In this document: positions 7,402 to 16,527 of the stretch, one piece after another
How positions within the stretch are numbered: the stretch's first letter is position 1
Layout of the letters: every line of letters starts with the position of its first letter
Assembly (NCBI GenBank): GCA_015662905.1
Contig: DQTE01000080.1
Coordinates: 1 to 34,888 of the forward strand
Origin: Crocinitomix sp.
GTDB taxonomy: Bacteria; Bacteroidota; Bacteroidia; Flavobacteriales_D; Crocinitomicaceae
Direction of reading: 5' to 3'
DNA: 34,888 bases
The notes under the pieces: generated by a model
Databases searched by the model: none
Told to the model about the DNA's origin: nothing
Seen by the model: only the letters and a program-made list of their open reading frames with translations
Program-made: the position numbers and the translations under genes

Positions 7402-10218
7402 ATGCCTAAAGATAACAGCATTAAATCCGTATTAATTATTGGAAGTGGACCTATTGTAATTGGTCAAGCATGTGAATTTGATTACTCTGGTTCTCAAGCT
7501 GCTCGTTCTTTAAGAGAAGAAGGGATTGAAGTAACCTTAATCAATTCTAATCCCGCTACCATTATGACCGATAAAGTAGTAGCTGACAATGTGTATTTAG
7601 AACCATTAGAACCAGCTTCTATAGAAAAAATCCTCAGAAAACATAAAATTGACGCTGTACTCCCTACCATGGGGGGACAAACAGGGTTAAATCTTTGTAT
7701 GAAATGTGATGATATGGGGATATGGGAAGAATACGGTGTGCGAATTATTGGTGTAGATATAGACGCGATTGAAATTACAGAAAACAGAGAAGATTTTAAA
7801 AATTTGATGACCAAAATAGGGGTACCTATGGCACCACAAACTACTGCAAAATCTTTTTTAGAAGGAAAAGAAGTTGCGCAGGAATATGGTTTTCCTCTTT
7901 GTATTAGAGCTTCTTTTACCCTAGGGGGGGCAGGGGCAGCAGTAGTCTGGGATGAAAAAGATTTTGAAAAATATCTTACAGCTGGATTACATAAATCGCC
8001 TATTCATGAAGTAATGATTGATAAGGCATTAATGGGGTGGAAAGAATATGAGTTGGAATTGTTAAGAGATAATAATGACAATGTTGTTATAATTTGTTCC
8101 ATTGAAAACTTTGACCCAATGGGGATTCATACAGGAGACTCTATAACAGTTGCGCCTGCAATGACTCTATCGGATACAACTTTCCAACGTATGAGAGATA
8201 TGGCCATTAAAATGATGAGGTCCGTAGGCAATTTTGCGGGAGGTTGCAATGTACAATTTGCAGTTAGTGATGATGAAAAAGAAGACATCATAGCCATTGA
8301 AATTAACCCAAGAGTGTCTCGTTCGTCTGCTTTGGCTTCTAAAGCTACTGGGTATCCAATTGCTAAAATTGCGGCCAAATTAGCCATAGGGTATAATTTA
8401 GATGAGTTACAAAATCAAATTACAAAAACAACATCAGCTTTGTTTGAACCAACATTAGATTATGTTATTGTAAAAATACCACGTTGGAATTTTTCTAAAT
8501 TTGACGGTGCTGATGACAAACTAGGTCTTCAAATGAAATCTGTGGGGGAGGTAATGGGAATTGGAAGAACTTTTCAGGAGGCGTTGCAAAAAGCTTGTCA
8601 GTCTTTGGAAATTGGTAGAAATGGACTAGGTGCTGATGGAAAAGAAATCACAGACCAAAATAAAATTTTAGAATCTCTTCAGTTTCCTTCGTGGGATAGA
8701 TTATTTCATATTTATGATGCCATTAAACTAGGTATCCCTTTTAAAACAATCAAACAAAAAACTAAAATTGACAACTGGTTTTTAAGACAAATAGAGGAGT
8801 TGATTCTACTTGAAAAAAAAATTGAAAAATATCACATTGATAACATACCAAAAGACTTATTGTTTGAAGCTAAACAAAAAGGATATGCTGACAGACAAAT
8901 TGCTCATTTATTAAGATGTTTAGAGTCTGAAGTTTATAAAAAACGTGAAGGGTTTAACATAAAAAGAATTTATAAAATTGTAGATACTTGCGCTGCAGAA
9001 TTCCCGGCAGAGACACCATATTATTATTCAACGTTTGAATTTGAAAACGAATCGATTGTATCCGATAGAAAAAAAATAGTAGTGTTAGGGTCTGGACCAA
9101 ATAGAATAGGGCAGGGTATTGAGTTTGATTATTCTTGTGTTCATGGCGTATTGGCGGCTAAAGAATGTGGATATGAAACAATTATGATAAATTGTAATCC
9201 AGAAACTGTTTCTACCGACTTTGATACTGCTGACAAACTGTATTTTGAACCTGTGTTTTGGGAGCATATATATGATATTATTAAACACGAAAATCCAGAG
9301 GGTGTAATTGTACAATTAGGTGGACAAACAGCACTTAAGCTAGCTGAAAAATTAGAGCGGTATGGTATAAAAGTTATGGGGACTTCATTTGACGCCCTTG
9401 ATTTAGCTGAGGATAGAGGCCGTTTTTCTCAATTGCTTGAAAAAAATAACATCTTATTTCCAAAATATGGCGTAGTTGAATCTGCTGAGCAAGCACTTGA
9501 ATTAGCTAAAGATTTAGATTACCCTTTATTAGTAAGACCATCTTATGTGCTTGGGGGGCAAAAAATGAAAATTGTAATTAATGATGAAGAATTAGAGCAT
9601 CATGTGGTGGATATTTTAAATGAAATGCCTGATAATCAAATTTTATTAGACCATTTTCTTGGTGGAGCAATTGAAGCAGAAGCAGATGCGATTTGTGATG
9701 GTGAGAATGTTTATATTATAGGAATTATGCAACACATTGAACCTGCAGGAATACATTCTGGAGATTCTTATGCGGTATTGCCACCATATAATTTAGGGGA
9801 TATGATTATTCACGAAATTGAAGACATAACCCGTAAAATAGCTGTTGAACTTAAAACTGTTGGATTAATGAATATCCAATTCGCTATAAAAGATGACAAG
9901 GTTTATGTAATTGAGGCTAACCCTAGAGCGTCACGTACTGTGCCTTTCATTGCTAAAGCATACCAAGAACCTTATGTAAATTATGCAACCAAAGTGATGT
10001 TAGGCGAAAAGAAAGTTACAGATTTTGATTTTAAACCTATTAAAAAAGGATACGCCATTAAAATACCAGTGTTTTCTTTTGATAAATTTCCTAATGTAAA
10101 TAAAGAACTTGGTCCAGAAATGAAATCAACAGGTGAAGCTATAAGGTTTATTAAAAATCTAAGAGACCCTTTCTTTAAAGAAATTTATAGCGAACGTAAC
10201 TTATATTTGAGTAAATAA
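7402..10218 (+). CDS. carB: Carbamoyl-phosphate synthase large subunit without allosteric domain
   Basis: CarB makes carbamoyl phosphate from bicarbonate, ammonia (channelled from glutamine by CarA) and two ATP, feeding pyrimidine and arginine synthesis. The duplicated structure is clear: the first synthetase half starts with GSGPIVIGQACEFDYSG (13-29) and contains EINPRVSRSSALASKATG; the second starts near residue 560 with GSGPNRIGQGIEFDYSC and contains EANPRASRTVPFIAKA. At 938 residues it ends right after the second ATP-grasp unit and lacks the roughly 130-residue MGS-like C-terminal domain that binds UMP and ornithine in E. coli CarB. There is no frameshift or remnant after the stop. carA is not in the window. 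Confidence 0.95.
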   Translation: MPKDNSIKSVLIIGSGPIVIGQACEFDYSGSQAARSLREEGIEVTLINSNPATIMTDKVVADNVYLEPLEPASIEKILRKHKIDAVLPTMGGQTGLNLCMKCDDMGIWEEYGVRIIGVDIDAIEITENREDFKNLMTKIGVPMAPQTTAKSFLEGKEVAQEYGFPLCIRASFTLGGAGAAVVWDEKDFEKYLTAGLHKSPIHEVMIDKALMGWKEYELELLRDNNDNVVIICSIENFDPMGIHTGDSITVAPAMTLSDTTFQRMRDMAIKMMRSVGNFAGGCNVQFAVSDDEKEDIIAIEINPRVSRSSALASKATGYPIAKIAAKLAIGYNLDELQNQITKTTSALFEPTLDYVIVKIPRWNFSKFDGADDKLGLQMKSVGEVMGIGRTFQEALQKACQSLEIGRNGLGADGKEITDQNKILESLQFPSWDRLFHIYDAIKLGIPFKTIKQKTKIDNWFLRQIEELILLEKKIEKYHIDNIPKDLLFEAKQKGYADRQIAHLLRCLESEVYKKREGFNIKRIYKIVDTCAAEFPAETPYYYSTFEFENESIVSDRKKIVVLGSGPNRIGQGIEFDYSCVHGVLAAKECGYETIMINCNPETVSTDFDTADKLYFEPVFWEHIYDIIKHENPEGVIVQLGGQTALKLAEKLERYGIKVMGTSFDALDLAEDRGRFSQLLEKNNILFPKYGVVESAEQALELAKDLDYPLLVRPSYVLGGQKMKIVINDEELEHHVVDILNEMPDNQILLDHFLGGAIEAEADAICDGENVYIIGIMQHIEPAGIHSGDSYAVLPPYNLGDMIIHEIEDITRKIAVELKTVGLMNIQFAIKDDKVYVIEANPRASRTVPFIAKAYQEPYVNYATKVMLGEKKVTDFDFKPIKKGYAIKIPVFSFDKFPNVNKELGPEMKSTGEAIRFIKNLRDPFFKEIYSERNLYLSK

Positions 10219-10226
10219 AATTATCT

Positions 10227-10463
10227 ATGCTTCTTTTTATCAGCTTTAGGCAAATATTAGTAATTTTAGGTATCATTCTACTTATGCGATTTATTGGTAA
10301 AATTATGATGGCTAGAAGGGTGATAAAAGAACAAGATGCTTTAAAGCAACAATTAGCTGAAAAAGAAAAAGCAAAGAAAAATTACGGAAAAACAACCATA
10401 GGTAAAATAAATAAACAACAATTAAAAGATTCTGACTATACAGAATTTGAAGAGATTGATTAA
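10227..10463 (+). CDS. Small membrane protein, DUF4834-like
   Basis: This 78-residue protein has one N-terminal membrane segment (roughly residues 7-25), then a basic stretch and a charged lysine/glutamine-rich cytoplasmic tail ending in acidic DSDYTEFEEID. Size, layout and tyrosine-containing acidic end resemble the DUF4834 proteins of Bacteroidota, whose role is unknown. It follows carB after 8 nt, so it is very likely translated from the same transcript, and fabD begins 45 nt later. The family assignment is tentative; the coding call rests on position and on the membrane-plus-coil composition. Confidence 0.6.
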   Translation: MLLFISFRQILVILGIILLMRFIGKIMMARRVIKEQDALKQQLAEKEKAKKNYGKTTIGKINKQQLKDSDYTEFEEID

Positions 10464-10508
10464 ATTTATATCAAAATAAACTTTAATTTTAAACAAATAA
10501 AAAAAGAT

Positions 10509-11393
10509 ATGAAAGCATACGTATTTCCTGGTCAAGGCGCTCAATATATAGGAATGGGTAAAGACCTTTATGACAATTCTGAATTAGCAAAAGATTTATT
10601 TGAACAAGCAAATGATATTCTAGGCTTTAGAATTACAGATATTATGTTCTCGGGAACAGATGAAGAATTAAAACAAACTAAAGTTACACAACCTGCAATA
10701 TTTTTACATTCTGTAATTTTATCAAAAGTTATTGGAAATGATTTTAAACCAGATATGGTTGCAGGTCATTCCTTGGGTGAATTGTCAGCACTTGTAGCTA
10801 ATGGCACTTTAAAATTTGAAGATGGTTTAAAATTAGTATCTAAACGAGCATTGGCTATGCAAAAAGCCTGCGAAGCAGAACCTTCAACAATGGCAGCTAT
10901 TTTAGGATTAGAGGATGAAATTGTAGAAGAAGTATGTCAAAACATCAAAGGTGTAGTTGTAGCAGCAAATTATAATTGCCCTGGACAATTAGTAATTTCG
11001 GGCGCTGTTGATGCAATTGATGTAGCTTGTGAAACACTTACAAAAAAGGGCGCAAGGCGAGCATTAAAATTACCAGTTGGTGGCGCATTTCACTCGCCTT
11101 TAATGGAACCAGCACGTGAAGAATTAGCAAAAGCAATAGAGGAAACAGAATTTTCAACCCCAAGTTGCCCTATATATCAAAACGTAACAGCTATTGCAGT
11201 TACCAACCCAAAAGAAATTAAAGAAAATTTGATGGCGCAATTAACAGCCCCTGTTAAATGGACACAAACTATGAAACAAATGATAAGTGATGGTTGTTCT
11301 TCTGTAACAGAGGTAGGCCCAGGAAAAGTGTTACAAGGTTTATTTAAAAAAATTGACCGTAAATTCCCAACTGAAAGTGCCACAATACTTTAA
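10509..11393 (+). CDS. fabD: Malonyl-CoA:ACP transacylase
   Basis: FabD loads malonyl from CoA onto acyl carrier protein for fatty-acid elongation in the cytoplasm. The 294-residue protein shows FPGQGAQYIGMG at 6-17, QPAIFLHS at 61-68, the nucleophile elbow GHSLGE at 86-91 (Ser88) and the catalytic histidine in GGAFHSPLM (His195), with the conserved C-terminal EVGPGKVLQGL segment. Length is close to the family norm. No strong -7 element is seen in the 45-nt gap before it, so it may be read with the upstream genes. No other fab gene is nearby. Confidence 0.96.
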   Translation: MKAYVFPGQGAQYIGMGKDLYDNSELAKDLFEQANDILGFRITDIMFSGTDEELKQTKVTQPAIFLHSVILSKVIGNDFKPDMVAGHSLGELSALVANGTLKFEDGLKLVSKRALAMQKACEAEPSTMAAILGLEDEIVEEVCQNIKGVVVAANYNCPGQLVISGAVDAIDVACETLTKKGARRALKLPVGGAFHSPLMEPAREELAKAIEETEFSTPSCPIYQNVTAIAVTNPKEIKENLMAQLTAPVKWTQTMKQMISDGCSSVTEVGPGKVLQGLFKKIDRKFPTESATIL

Positions 11394-11488
11394 GTGTTTT
11401 CTTTACCTAAACAATAAATACAATTATAAATTAAAGGTAATTTTAAGTGTGGGTGATATTAGTTACTGTTTATAAAAAAATACAATTT

Positions 11489-11496
11489 TACTTTTG
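11489..11496 (+). promoter_or_regulatory. Candidate -7 element for rhodanese gene
   Basis: TACTTTTG fits TAnnTTTG and lies 30 nt before the ATG at 11527. No clear -33 TTG is present at the expected distance. Confidence 0.45.
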
Positions 11497-11526
11497 TCCT
11501 ACAAAATAAAATAATAATAAAAAAAT

Positions 11527-11832
11527 ATGGAAGTAATAAATGCAACTACATTACAAAAAATGTTAGCCAATGGCGAAGATGTTCAAGTTATAGATGTAAG
11601 AACACCAGAAGAGGTAGCAGAAGGTAAAATACCAAATGCTGTAAACATGAATGTTTTTGACCCGAATTTTGTTAATCAAATTCAAGACTTAGACAAGTCT
11701 AAACCTTATGTAATGGTTTGTCGTTCTGGTGCTAGAAGTGGACAGGCATGTATGCACATGCTAGGCGCAGGTTTTGAAAAAGTTTACAATCTTCAAGGAG
11801 GTATGATGATGTGGACAGGTGAAATAGTGTAG
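11527..11832 (+). CDS. Single-domain rhodanese-like protein
   Basis: This 101-residue cytoplasmic protein is one rhodanese domain: VIDVRTPEEVAEGKIPNAVN (residues 21-40, the CH2A-type motif) and the active loop CRSGARS (65-71) with Cys65 as the persulfide-forming residue, then NLQGGMMMWTGE at the C-terminus. The loop length is that of sulfurtransferases rather than Cdc25-type phosphatases. The in vivo sulfur donor and acceptor cannot be read from sequence. It has its own candidate promoter and a terminator, so it is probably monocistronic. Confidence 0.9.
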   Translation: MEVINATTLQKMLANGEDVQVIDVRTPEEVAEGKIPNAVNMNVFDPNFVNQIQDLDKSKPYVMVCRSGARSGQACMHMLGAGFEKVYNLQGGMMMWTGEIV

Positions 11833-11858
11833 TTTAACGCTTTTAATTTAACAATTTT

Positions 11859-11890
11859 AAAACCGATATTTTTTGATATCGGTTTTTTTT
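11859..11890 (+). terminator. Rho-independent terminator after rhodanese gene
   Basis: AAAACCGATAT (11859-11869) pairs with ATATCGGTTTT (11876-11886) around a 6-nt loop, followed by further T residues. Confidence 0.85.
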
Positions 11891-11900
11891 TGGCACAAGT

Positions 11901-11933
11901 TTTGTGAATATTGGAAACCTATACTTATATTAG
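11901..11933 (+). promoter_or_regulatory. Possible promoter for first beta-barrel gene
   Basis: TTTG at 11901-11904, a 21-nt spacer and TATATTAG at 11926-11933 approximate the Bacteroidota promoter with one mismatch in the -7 element. Transcription would start near 11940, about 32 nt before the ATG. Confidence 0.3.
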
Positions 11934-11971
11934 CAGTATATAAATTAAAAACAATTTTTAAATTTTAAATT

Positions 11972-12583
11972 ATGAAAAAAAAGATTACAATTTTGATGAG
12001 TGCTTTAGCCCTAAGTTTTGGGTATAATGCAAATGCACAAGCAGTAAGTAAAGGAAGCATACTGATTGATGCTTACTATGGATTCCCCAATTTTGGATCG
12101 GCATTATTAAAACAAATTGATGGTGTAGAAAATGCTAAAATAACAGGCGTTGGACCCATGGGTGGTCGATTTGAATATATGGTTGCAGATAAATTTGGTA
12201 TAGGTATTGATTTTATTTACAATAGTGTAAATATCTCTGGTACTATAGATTCCACTGATAATTTAGGTAATGTAGTAGAAACTTACGATTTAAAAGTATT
12301 CTCTCAAAGATATAGACCTCAAATTAGAATGAATTATCATTTTGTTTCAAATGAAGAGTTAGATGCTTATGTAGGTGTTGGCGTAGGGGCAAATATTAGA
12401 AGATTTGGGTTTAAAACTGACTATCCAAATTATGATGGAAACTCAGCTGTAGGTGCTTTAATACCTGTTTCGATGAGATTAGCACTAGGAATGAGATATT
12501 TCTTTACAGATAATATTGGTGCTAATTTAGAATTAGGTCTTGGTGGCCCATTTGTTTCTGGTGGACTCTCGTTTAAATTTTAA
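11972..12583 (+). CDS. Outer-membrane beta-barrel protein (paralogue 1)
   Basis: A 203-residue exported protein with a clear signal peptide (cleavage likely after NANA at about residue 22). The mature part alternates polar and aromatic residues as in small eight-stranded barrels, with strands such as RPQIRMNYHFV and MRYFFTDNIGANLELGLGG, and ends in phenylalanine (GGLSFKF), as is usual for barrels handled by BamA. The C-terminal block MRYFxTxNxxxxxExGLGGP and the N-terminal xAxxGxPN are shared with the next gene, so the two are paralogues. Ligand or role is unknown. A promoter-like sequence precedes it and a terminator follows. Confidence 0.8.
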   Translation: MKKKITILMSALALSFGYNANAQAVSKGSILIDAYYGFPNFGSALLKQIDGVENAKITGVGPMGGRFEYMVADKFGIGIDFIYNSVNISGTIDSTDNLGNVVETYDLKVFSQRYRPQIRMNYHFVSNEELDAYVGVGVGANIRRFGFKTDYPNYDGNSAVGALIPVSMRLALGMRYFFTDNIGANLELGLGGPFVSGGLSFKF

Positions 12584-12605
12584 TATAAGACAAAATATTT
12601 TTTTT

Positions 12606-12637
12606 AAAAAGAACCAATTAATTGGTTCTTTTTTTTT
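12606..12637 (+). terminator. Rho-independent terminator between the two barrel genes
   Basis: The perfect palindrome GAACCAATTAATTGGTTC (12611-12628), preceded by A residues, runs straight into a T tract to 12637. Confidence 0.8.
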
Positions 12638-12667
12638 GATTTAAAAAATAATTCATATCTTAGTCGA

Positions 12668-13327
12668 ATGAAAAAGATAAGAATCATCATATTTTTTATT
12701 GCAATTATCCAAAATTATGCTTTTGCGCAACCTTTAGGGGAAAAGGATTTTGTAATAGAAGCACACATGGGGTATCCTAATCTGTCTTATTTTAAATCAA
12801 ATATCCAAAGTCTTACTCACTTTAATGGGACATTAAATAATGACAGTGAGGTATTTAGAAGTATAGGGCAGTTTATTGTTAATGCAGATTTTTTTTTAAC
12901 AGATAAATTAAGTTTGTCTGTTGGGGCAAACTATGGTTACTATTATTATTATCAAGAAATAGAAGAATCTATTTATGATGGAAGCACGGGACAATATACC
13001 GTAAATACTTATTTTGCCGAAAAGCAAACACATAGGTTTAGAATTTATTTAGGTCCAAATTTTCACTTACTAAGAACTGATAGGTTAGATTCTTATTTTG
13101 GTATAAAAGCTGGGATAAAGAGAACAAATATCATTACCAATGACAATTTTCCAAACAATTCAAGCTATTTTGGATTTAACGATACAGAAATTGAATTTCC
13201 TGTTGGATTAAGATTGTGTTATGGTATGAGGTATTTTGTAACACATAATTTAGCAATTAGTACAGAGATTGGATTAGGAGGACCAGCAATAACTTTTGGA
13301 ATAACCTATAAATTAACAGATAATTAA
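12668..13327 (+). CDS. Outer-membrane beta-barrel protein (paralogue 2)
   Basis: A 219-residue exported protein with a signal peptide ending near residue 20 (NYAFA before QPLGE) and a barrel-like mature region. It shares the pattern EAHMGYPN near the N-terminus and MRYFVTHNLAISTEIGLGG near the C-terminus with the preceding barrel gene, but lacks a terminal aromatic residue (it ends KLTDN after the strand GITYKL). TATCTTAG at 12656-12663 is a one-mismatch -7 element only 4 nt from the ATG. The gene is followed after 13 nt by a small secreted protein, probably co-transcribed. Confidence 0.75.
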   Translation: MKKIRIIIFFIAIIQNYAFAQPLGEKDFVIEAHMGYPNLSYFKSNIQSLTHFNGTLNNDSEVFRSIGQFIVNADFFLTDKLSLSVGANYGYYYYYQEIEESIYDGSTGQYTVNTYFAEKQTHRFRIYLGPNFHLLRTDRLDSYFGIKAGIKRTNIITNDNFPNNSSYFGFNDTEIEFPVGLRLCYGMRYFVTHNLAISTEIGLGGPAITFGITYKLTDN

Positions 13328-13340
13328 AATAAGATAAAAA

Positions 13341-13682
13341 ATGAAAAAAGTATTATTAATTGTATTACTATTAGGGATAACATCTTTAACTTTTAGTCAA
13401 AAAACAACAGAATATTTATCTGTTAAGGTACAGTATGGTTTAAAAGTAAGTGGTTTTGTAACTGATATTTGGGTGGACATAGGTGATTCAGGAAGACATT
13501 CTTTAAGTGGAGAAATTACCAATAAAGACGGTGTTGTTGAAATTAATGGTAAAAAATACACCTCAGAGATTGACCTATTAAATTATTTTGGTAGTATTGG
13601 ATGGGAAGTCTATTCTGTAAGAAAGGTTAAAATCTTAAATGAAGAGTATGACCTTTATCTTTTAGTCAAAAAAACAGAATAG
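13341..13682 (+). CDS. Small secreted protein of unknown function
   Basis: A 113-residue protein with a signal peptide (hydrophobic residues 4-18, likely cleavage before QKTTEY). The mature part ends GWEVYSVRKV...YDLYLLVKK. This 'LNYxGSxGWEV' pattern with a final strand recalls small DUF4177-like proteins of Bacteroidota, but I cannot name the family. It lies 13 nt after the second barrel gene and 46 nt before the large hydrolase, so it may belong to one secreted-protein operon. No catalytic motif is visible. Confidence 0.7.
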   Translation: MKKVLLIVLLLGITSLTFSQKTTEYLSVKVQYGLKVSGFVTDIWVDIGDSGRHSLSGEITNKDGVVEINGKKYTSEIDLLNYFGSIGWEVYSVRKVKILNEEYDLYLLVKKTE

Positions 13683-13728
13683 TTTTAATATATCTATACT
13701 AGTAATAGCTTTTTAATTTTAAAAAATT

Positions 13729-16527
13729 ATGTTAAAAAATATCCTCTTATTTGTTTTGCTCACACTGTCATATTTTTCTTATAGTCAAAATATTAATGGT
13801 GTATTAGATGACATTAATGAGATGTTCATCAAACAAACTTATCAAGTTAAAACCAAGGACAATATTAGCTTGGCAACAGATATTTATTTGCCAGTTATGC
13901 AGGATTGTGTAATGATTGATATTCCAATAGGAAACAATACATTTTTAATTCAGTTAATTCCTAAAAATACCCAATATATTATTTTCGATACATCTAGTGT
14001 AAATAAAAATAGTTTTAGTTTACCCATTATATTTACAAGAACGCCTTATAATAAAAATGGAGGTGGAAACGGAGGTGATTTATTTCCCTTTTTAGGGTAT
14101 GGGTATGCTATGCAGGATATGAGAGGTCGTTATGAGAGTGAAGGGGTATATTTCCCAATGTTTAGTGACGCTTGGGCAAAATATATTTATATGCCTTTTA
14201 ATCCAATTCCTATGGATTTATACCCAACATCTAGTATGTCAAATGCTTTACACCATAGTGACGGAAGTGAATCTATTTTTTTTATTAATGACAGTCTTTA
14301 TAGATATTTTGATTGGAATCATGATGGGGTTGTTGACACATTCAAATTATGTAATGGAGACATGGGCATGTTTGGGGCATCCGCACTCGGAAATTCTCAG
14401 TATCAAGCTGTATCTAATATTCCATTTACAGTTAACAATCCAGTAAAATGTTTAATGCCTATAGTAGCAAGTAATGAGCACTACAATACCACTTTGTTTC
14501 ATAACGGAGTTTACAGAAATATGTTGGCAAGTGGGTGGATGCGTGGACAAATGTACGACATTGAAGACACTTTAATTCCGTATGATAATAGTTTAAGTAA
14601 CAATTTACATAGTTCTATTGATTATGGGTATTCTGATAAGTATGTCTTGACTGAAGATTTATTAGATTGGTTTATAGTAAATCCAATAGGAAGTTTACCA
14701 AGTGGTGCTTACCCAAATTCCCCTAATAGATTATTTTTAGATGCTTCTCCCGTAAGTATTGACAATAATGGTTCGAGTGATGTAAACGGTACAGTATCAC
14801 GCTATAAAAACTTAAACACTAATACTTATCATTTAACAGGGTGGTGGGATATTTTTATAAATGGTCAAATTGAGACTTTTAATATGATGAGAGATGAAAA
14901 TCCTAACAGTAAGCAAAAATTAGTAATTGGTCCTTGGACACATCAAACAATTGGAGCGGATAGTGTTGGTGACGTGAATTATCCTCAAAATGTTTATGAT
15001 GTGTTAGGCGTAGAAGACTTTGGAAATGTTGGGAGTATTTCGTCAACAGATACACTTTTTTTTAATCAACTTTATCAATCAGAAATATTAAACTGGTATA
15101 GAAGCAATTTGGGTGGAGAACCATTTTTTATAATTCCTGAATCTAATCAATGGCAAGTTTTAGACACAGTTGTAATAAGAATACCTTCAAAGAATTATAT
15201 TATTCCATATTATGAATTTATTAATTTTATAGGTGGACAGGGCGGATTAGATAACATTCCAATTCAAATTTATGACAGCACTAACTATACAGATCTTTCG
15301 TATAGTATTCCACAACAATCAAGTGGGGTAATTGCTTTACCAGCTCCAATATCATCTTCTGAAATAAATTTTGACAATATTCAAGACATAAGAGTTTATA
15401 TTAATGGGCCATCAAATGATGCATTAAACACTAATGTTGGCAATTATTGGGTAGGTTTAGACTCATTACCATTTAAAAATGGAATAGTAAACAAACAATT
15501 GTTTTTGCATCAAGATTTATCTTTAGATACCATTCAACCAATAATTAATGAAGGTACTCTGTCATATAATAATGACCCCACAGACCCAGTTTTAACAACA
15601 GGAGGTAACAATATGATTGTTAGAACACCTCAAAATGACAAACATTCTCAAGGTTCAATGGATTATTCTAATCCTAATTACGCGCCTTACACAATGGATA
15701 GGCCTGATGTGTTAAAATTTATAAGTCAACCTTTACAGGATACAATGCTTATTTTAGGATTTCCAAAAGCAGAAATATATGCAAAAGCTAACTCATTTAA
15801 TACAAATTTAACCGAAACAGATTTTGACATTTTTGTAAGAGTTTTAGATGTTTATCCTGACGGAAGAGAAATGTTTATAACTGAAGGGGCAGTAAATGCA
15901 AGAGCAAGAAATTATGCTCAAAGTATTTACCAAGATAACGAAAATATCAATGCGCCTTATGAAAATCCATTAAATGATGTGTATTATTTACTTAAATTTG
16001 ATATGTTACCAATTGGACATACATTTGGAGTAGGGCATCAGGTTAAGGTACTGATTAGTAGTAGTAATTTCCCAAAATATCAATCTAATCCTCAAGTGCC
16101 ATTAATGCCAAATGAATTTTTTAGATGGGAACCTGGGGACACTTCTGGTTATAACTATCAAGGAAGTTTACTATATCCAACCTCAAATACAATAACGTTA
16201 GAATTTAACCCTAATTCACCAAGTTTTATAAACTTTCCAGTTGTTTCAGAATTGCCACCTCAATTAAGCGTAAAAGAAAAAATATATTTGAATAATGAGT
16301 TTGAATACTATCCTAATCCAACAAATAATATTTTAACGGTAAAATTTAATACTGATGTCAAAACAAGCATTTATATTTATGATTTAAGTGGGAAATTAAT
16401 ACTAACAGAATATGTTAACAATCAGTCGATTTATTCTTTAGATTTAACAACTATTAAAAATGGAGTTTACATTTTAAAAATAGATGAATTTCCAAACAAA
16501 AATGAACTAATCATTAAAACAGATTAA
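13729..16527 (+). CDS. Secreted CocE/NonD-family hydrolase with T9SS sorting domain
   Basis: A 932-residue alpha/beta hydrolase of the X-Pro dipeptidyl-peptidase/CocE class. It has a signal peptide (1-19) and the family N-terminus (VKTKDNISLATDIYLPV, 40-56). The catalytic machinery is visible: RTPYNK with Tyr107, MQDMRGRYESEG (128-139), nucleophile GASALG with Ser218, GWWD with Asp374 and GPWTH with His405. The second half is the jelly-roll domain of the class, and about 70 C-terminal residues (YYPNPTNNILTV through ENELIIK-like end) form a type A T9SS sorting domain, so the enzyme is probably exported through T9SS to the surface or medium. Odd: between the MRGR motif and the nucleophile there is an insertion containing DWNHDGVVD (195-203), a calcium-loop-like sequence. 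Substrate (ester or Xaa-Pro peptide) is not determinable. Confidence 0.88.
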   Translation: MLKNILLFVLLTLSYFSYSQNINGVLDDINEMFIKQTYQVKTKDNISLATDIYLPVMQDCVMIDIPIGNNTFLIQLIPKNTQYIIFDTSSVNKNSFSLPIIFTRTPYNKNGGGNGGDLFPFLGYGYAMQDMRGRYESEGVYFPMFSDAWAKYIYMPFNPIPMDLYPTSSMSNALHHSDGSESIFFINDSLYRYFDWNHDGVVDTFKLCNGDMGMFGASALGNSQYQAVSNIPFTVNNPVKCLMPIVASNEHYNTTLFHNGVYRNMLASGWMRGQMYDIEDTLIPYDNSLSNNLHSSIDYGYSDKYVLTEDLLDWFIVNPIGSLPSGAYPNSPNRLFLDASPVSIDNNGSSDVNGTVSRYKNLNTNTYHLTGWWDIFINGQIETFNMMRDENPNSKQKLVIGPWTHQTIGADSVGDVNYPQNVYDVLGVEDFGNVGSISSTDTLFFNQLYQSEILNWYRSNLGGEPFFIIPESNQWQVLDTVVIRIPSKNYIIPYYEFINFIGGQGGLDNIPIQIYDSTNYTDLSYSIPQQSSGVIALPAPISSSEINFDNIQDIRVYINGPSNDALNTNVGNYWVGLDSLPFKNGIVNKQLFLHQDLSLDTIQPIINEGTLSYNNDPTDPVLTTGGNNMIVRTPQNDKHSQGSMDYSNPNYAPYTMDRPDVLKFISQPLQDTMLILGFPKAEIYAKANSFNTNLTETDFDIFVRVLDVYPDGREMFITEGAVNARARNYAQSIYQDNENINAPYENPLNDVYYLLKFDMLPIGHTFGVGHQVKVLISSSNFPKYQSNPQVPLMPNEFFRWEPGDTSGYNYQGSLLYPTSNTITLEFNPNSPSFINFPVVSELPPQLSVKEKIYLNNEFEYYPNPTNNILTVKFNTDVKTSIYIYDLSGKLILTEYVNNQSIYSLDLTTIKNGVYILKIDEFPNKNELIIKTD

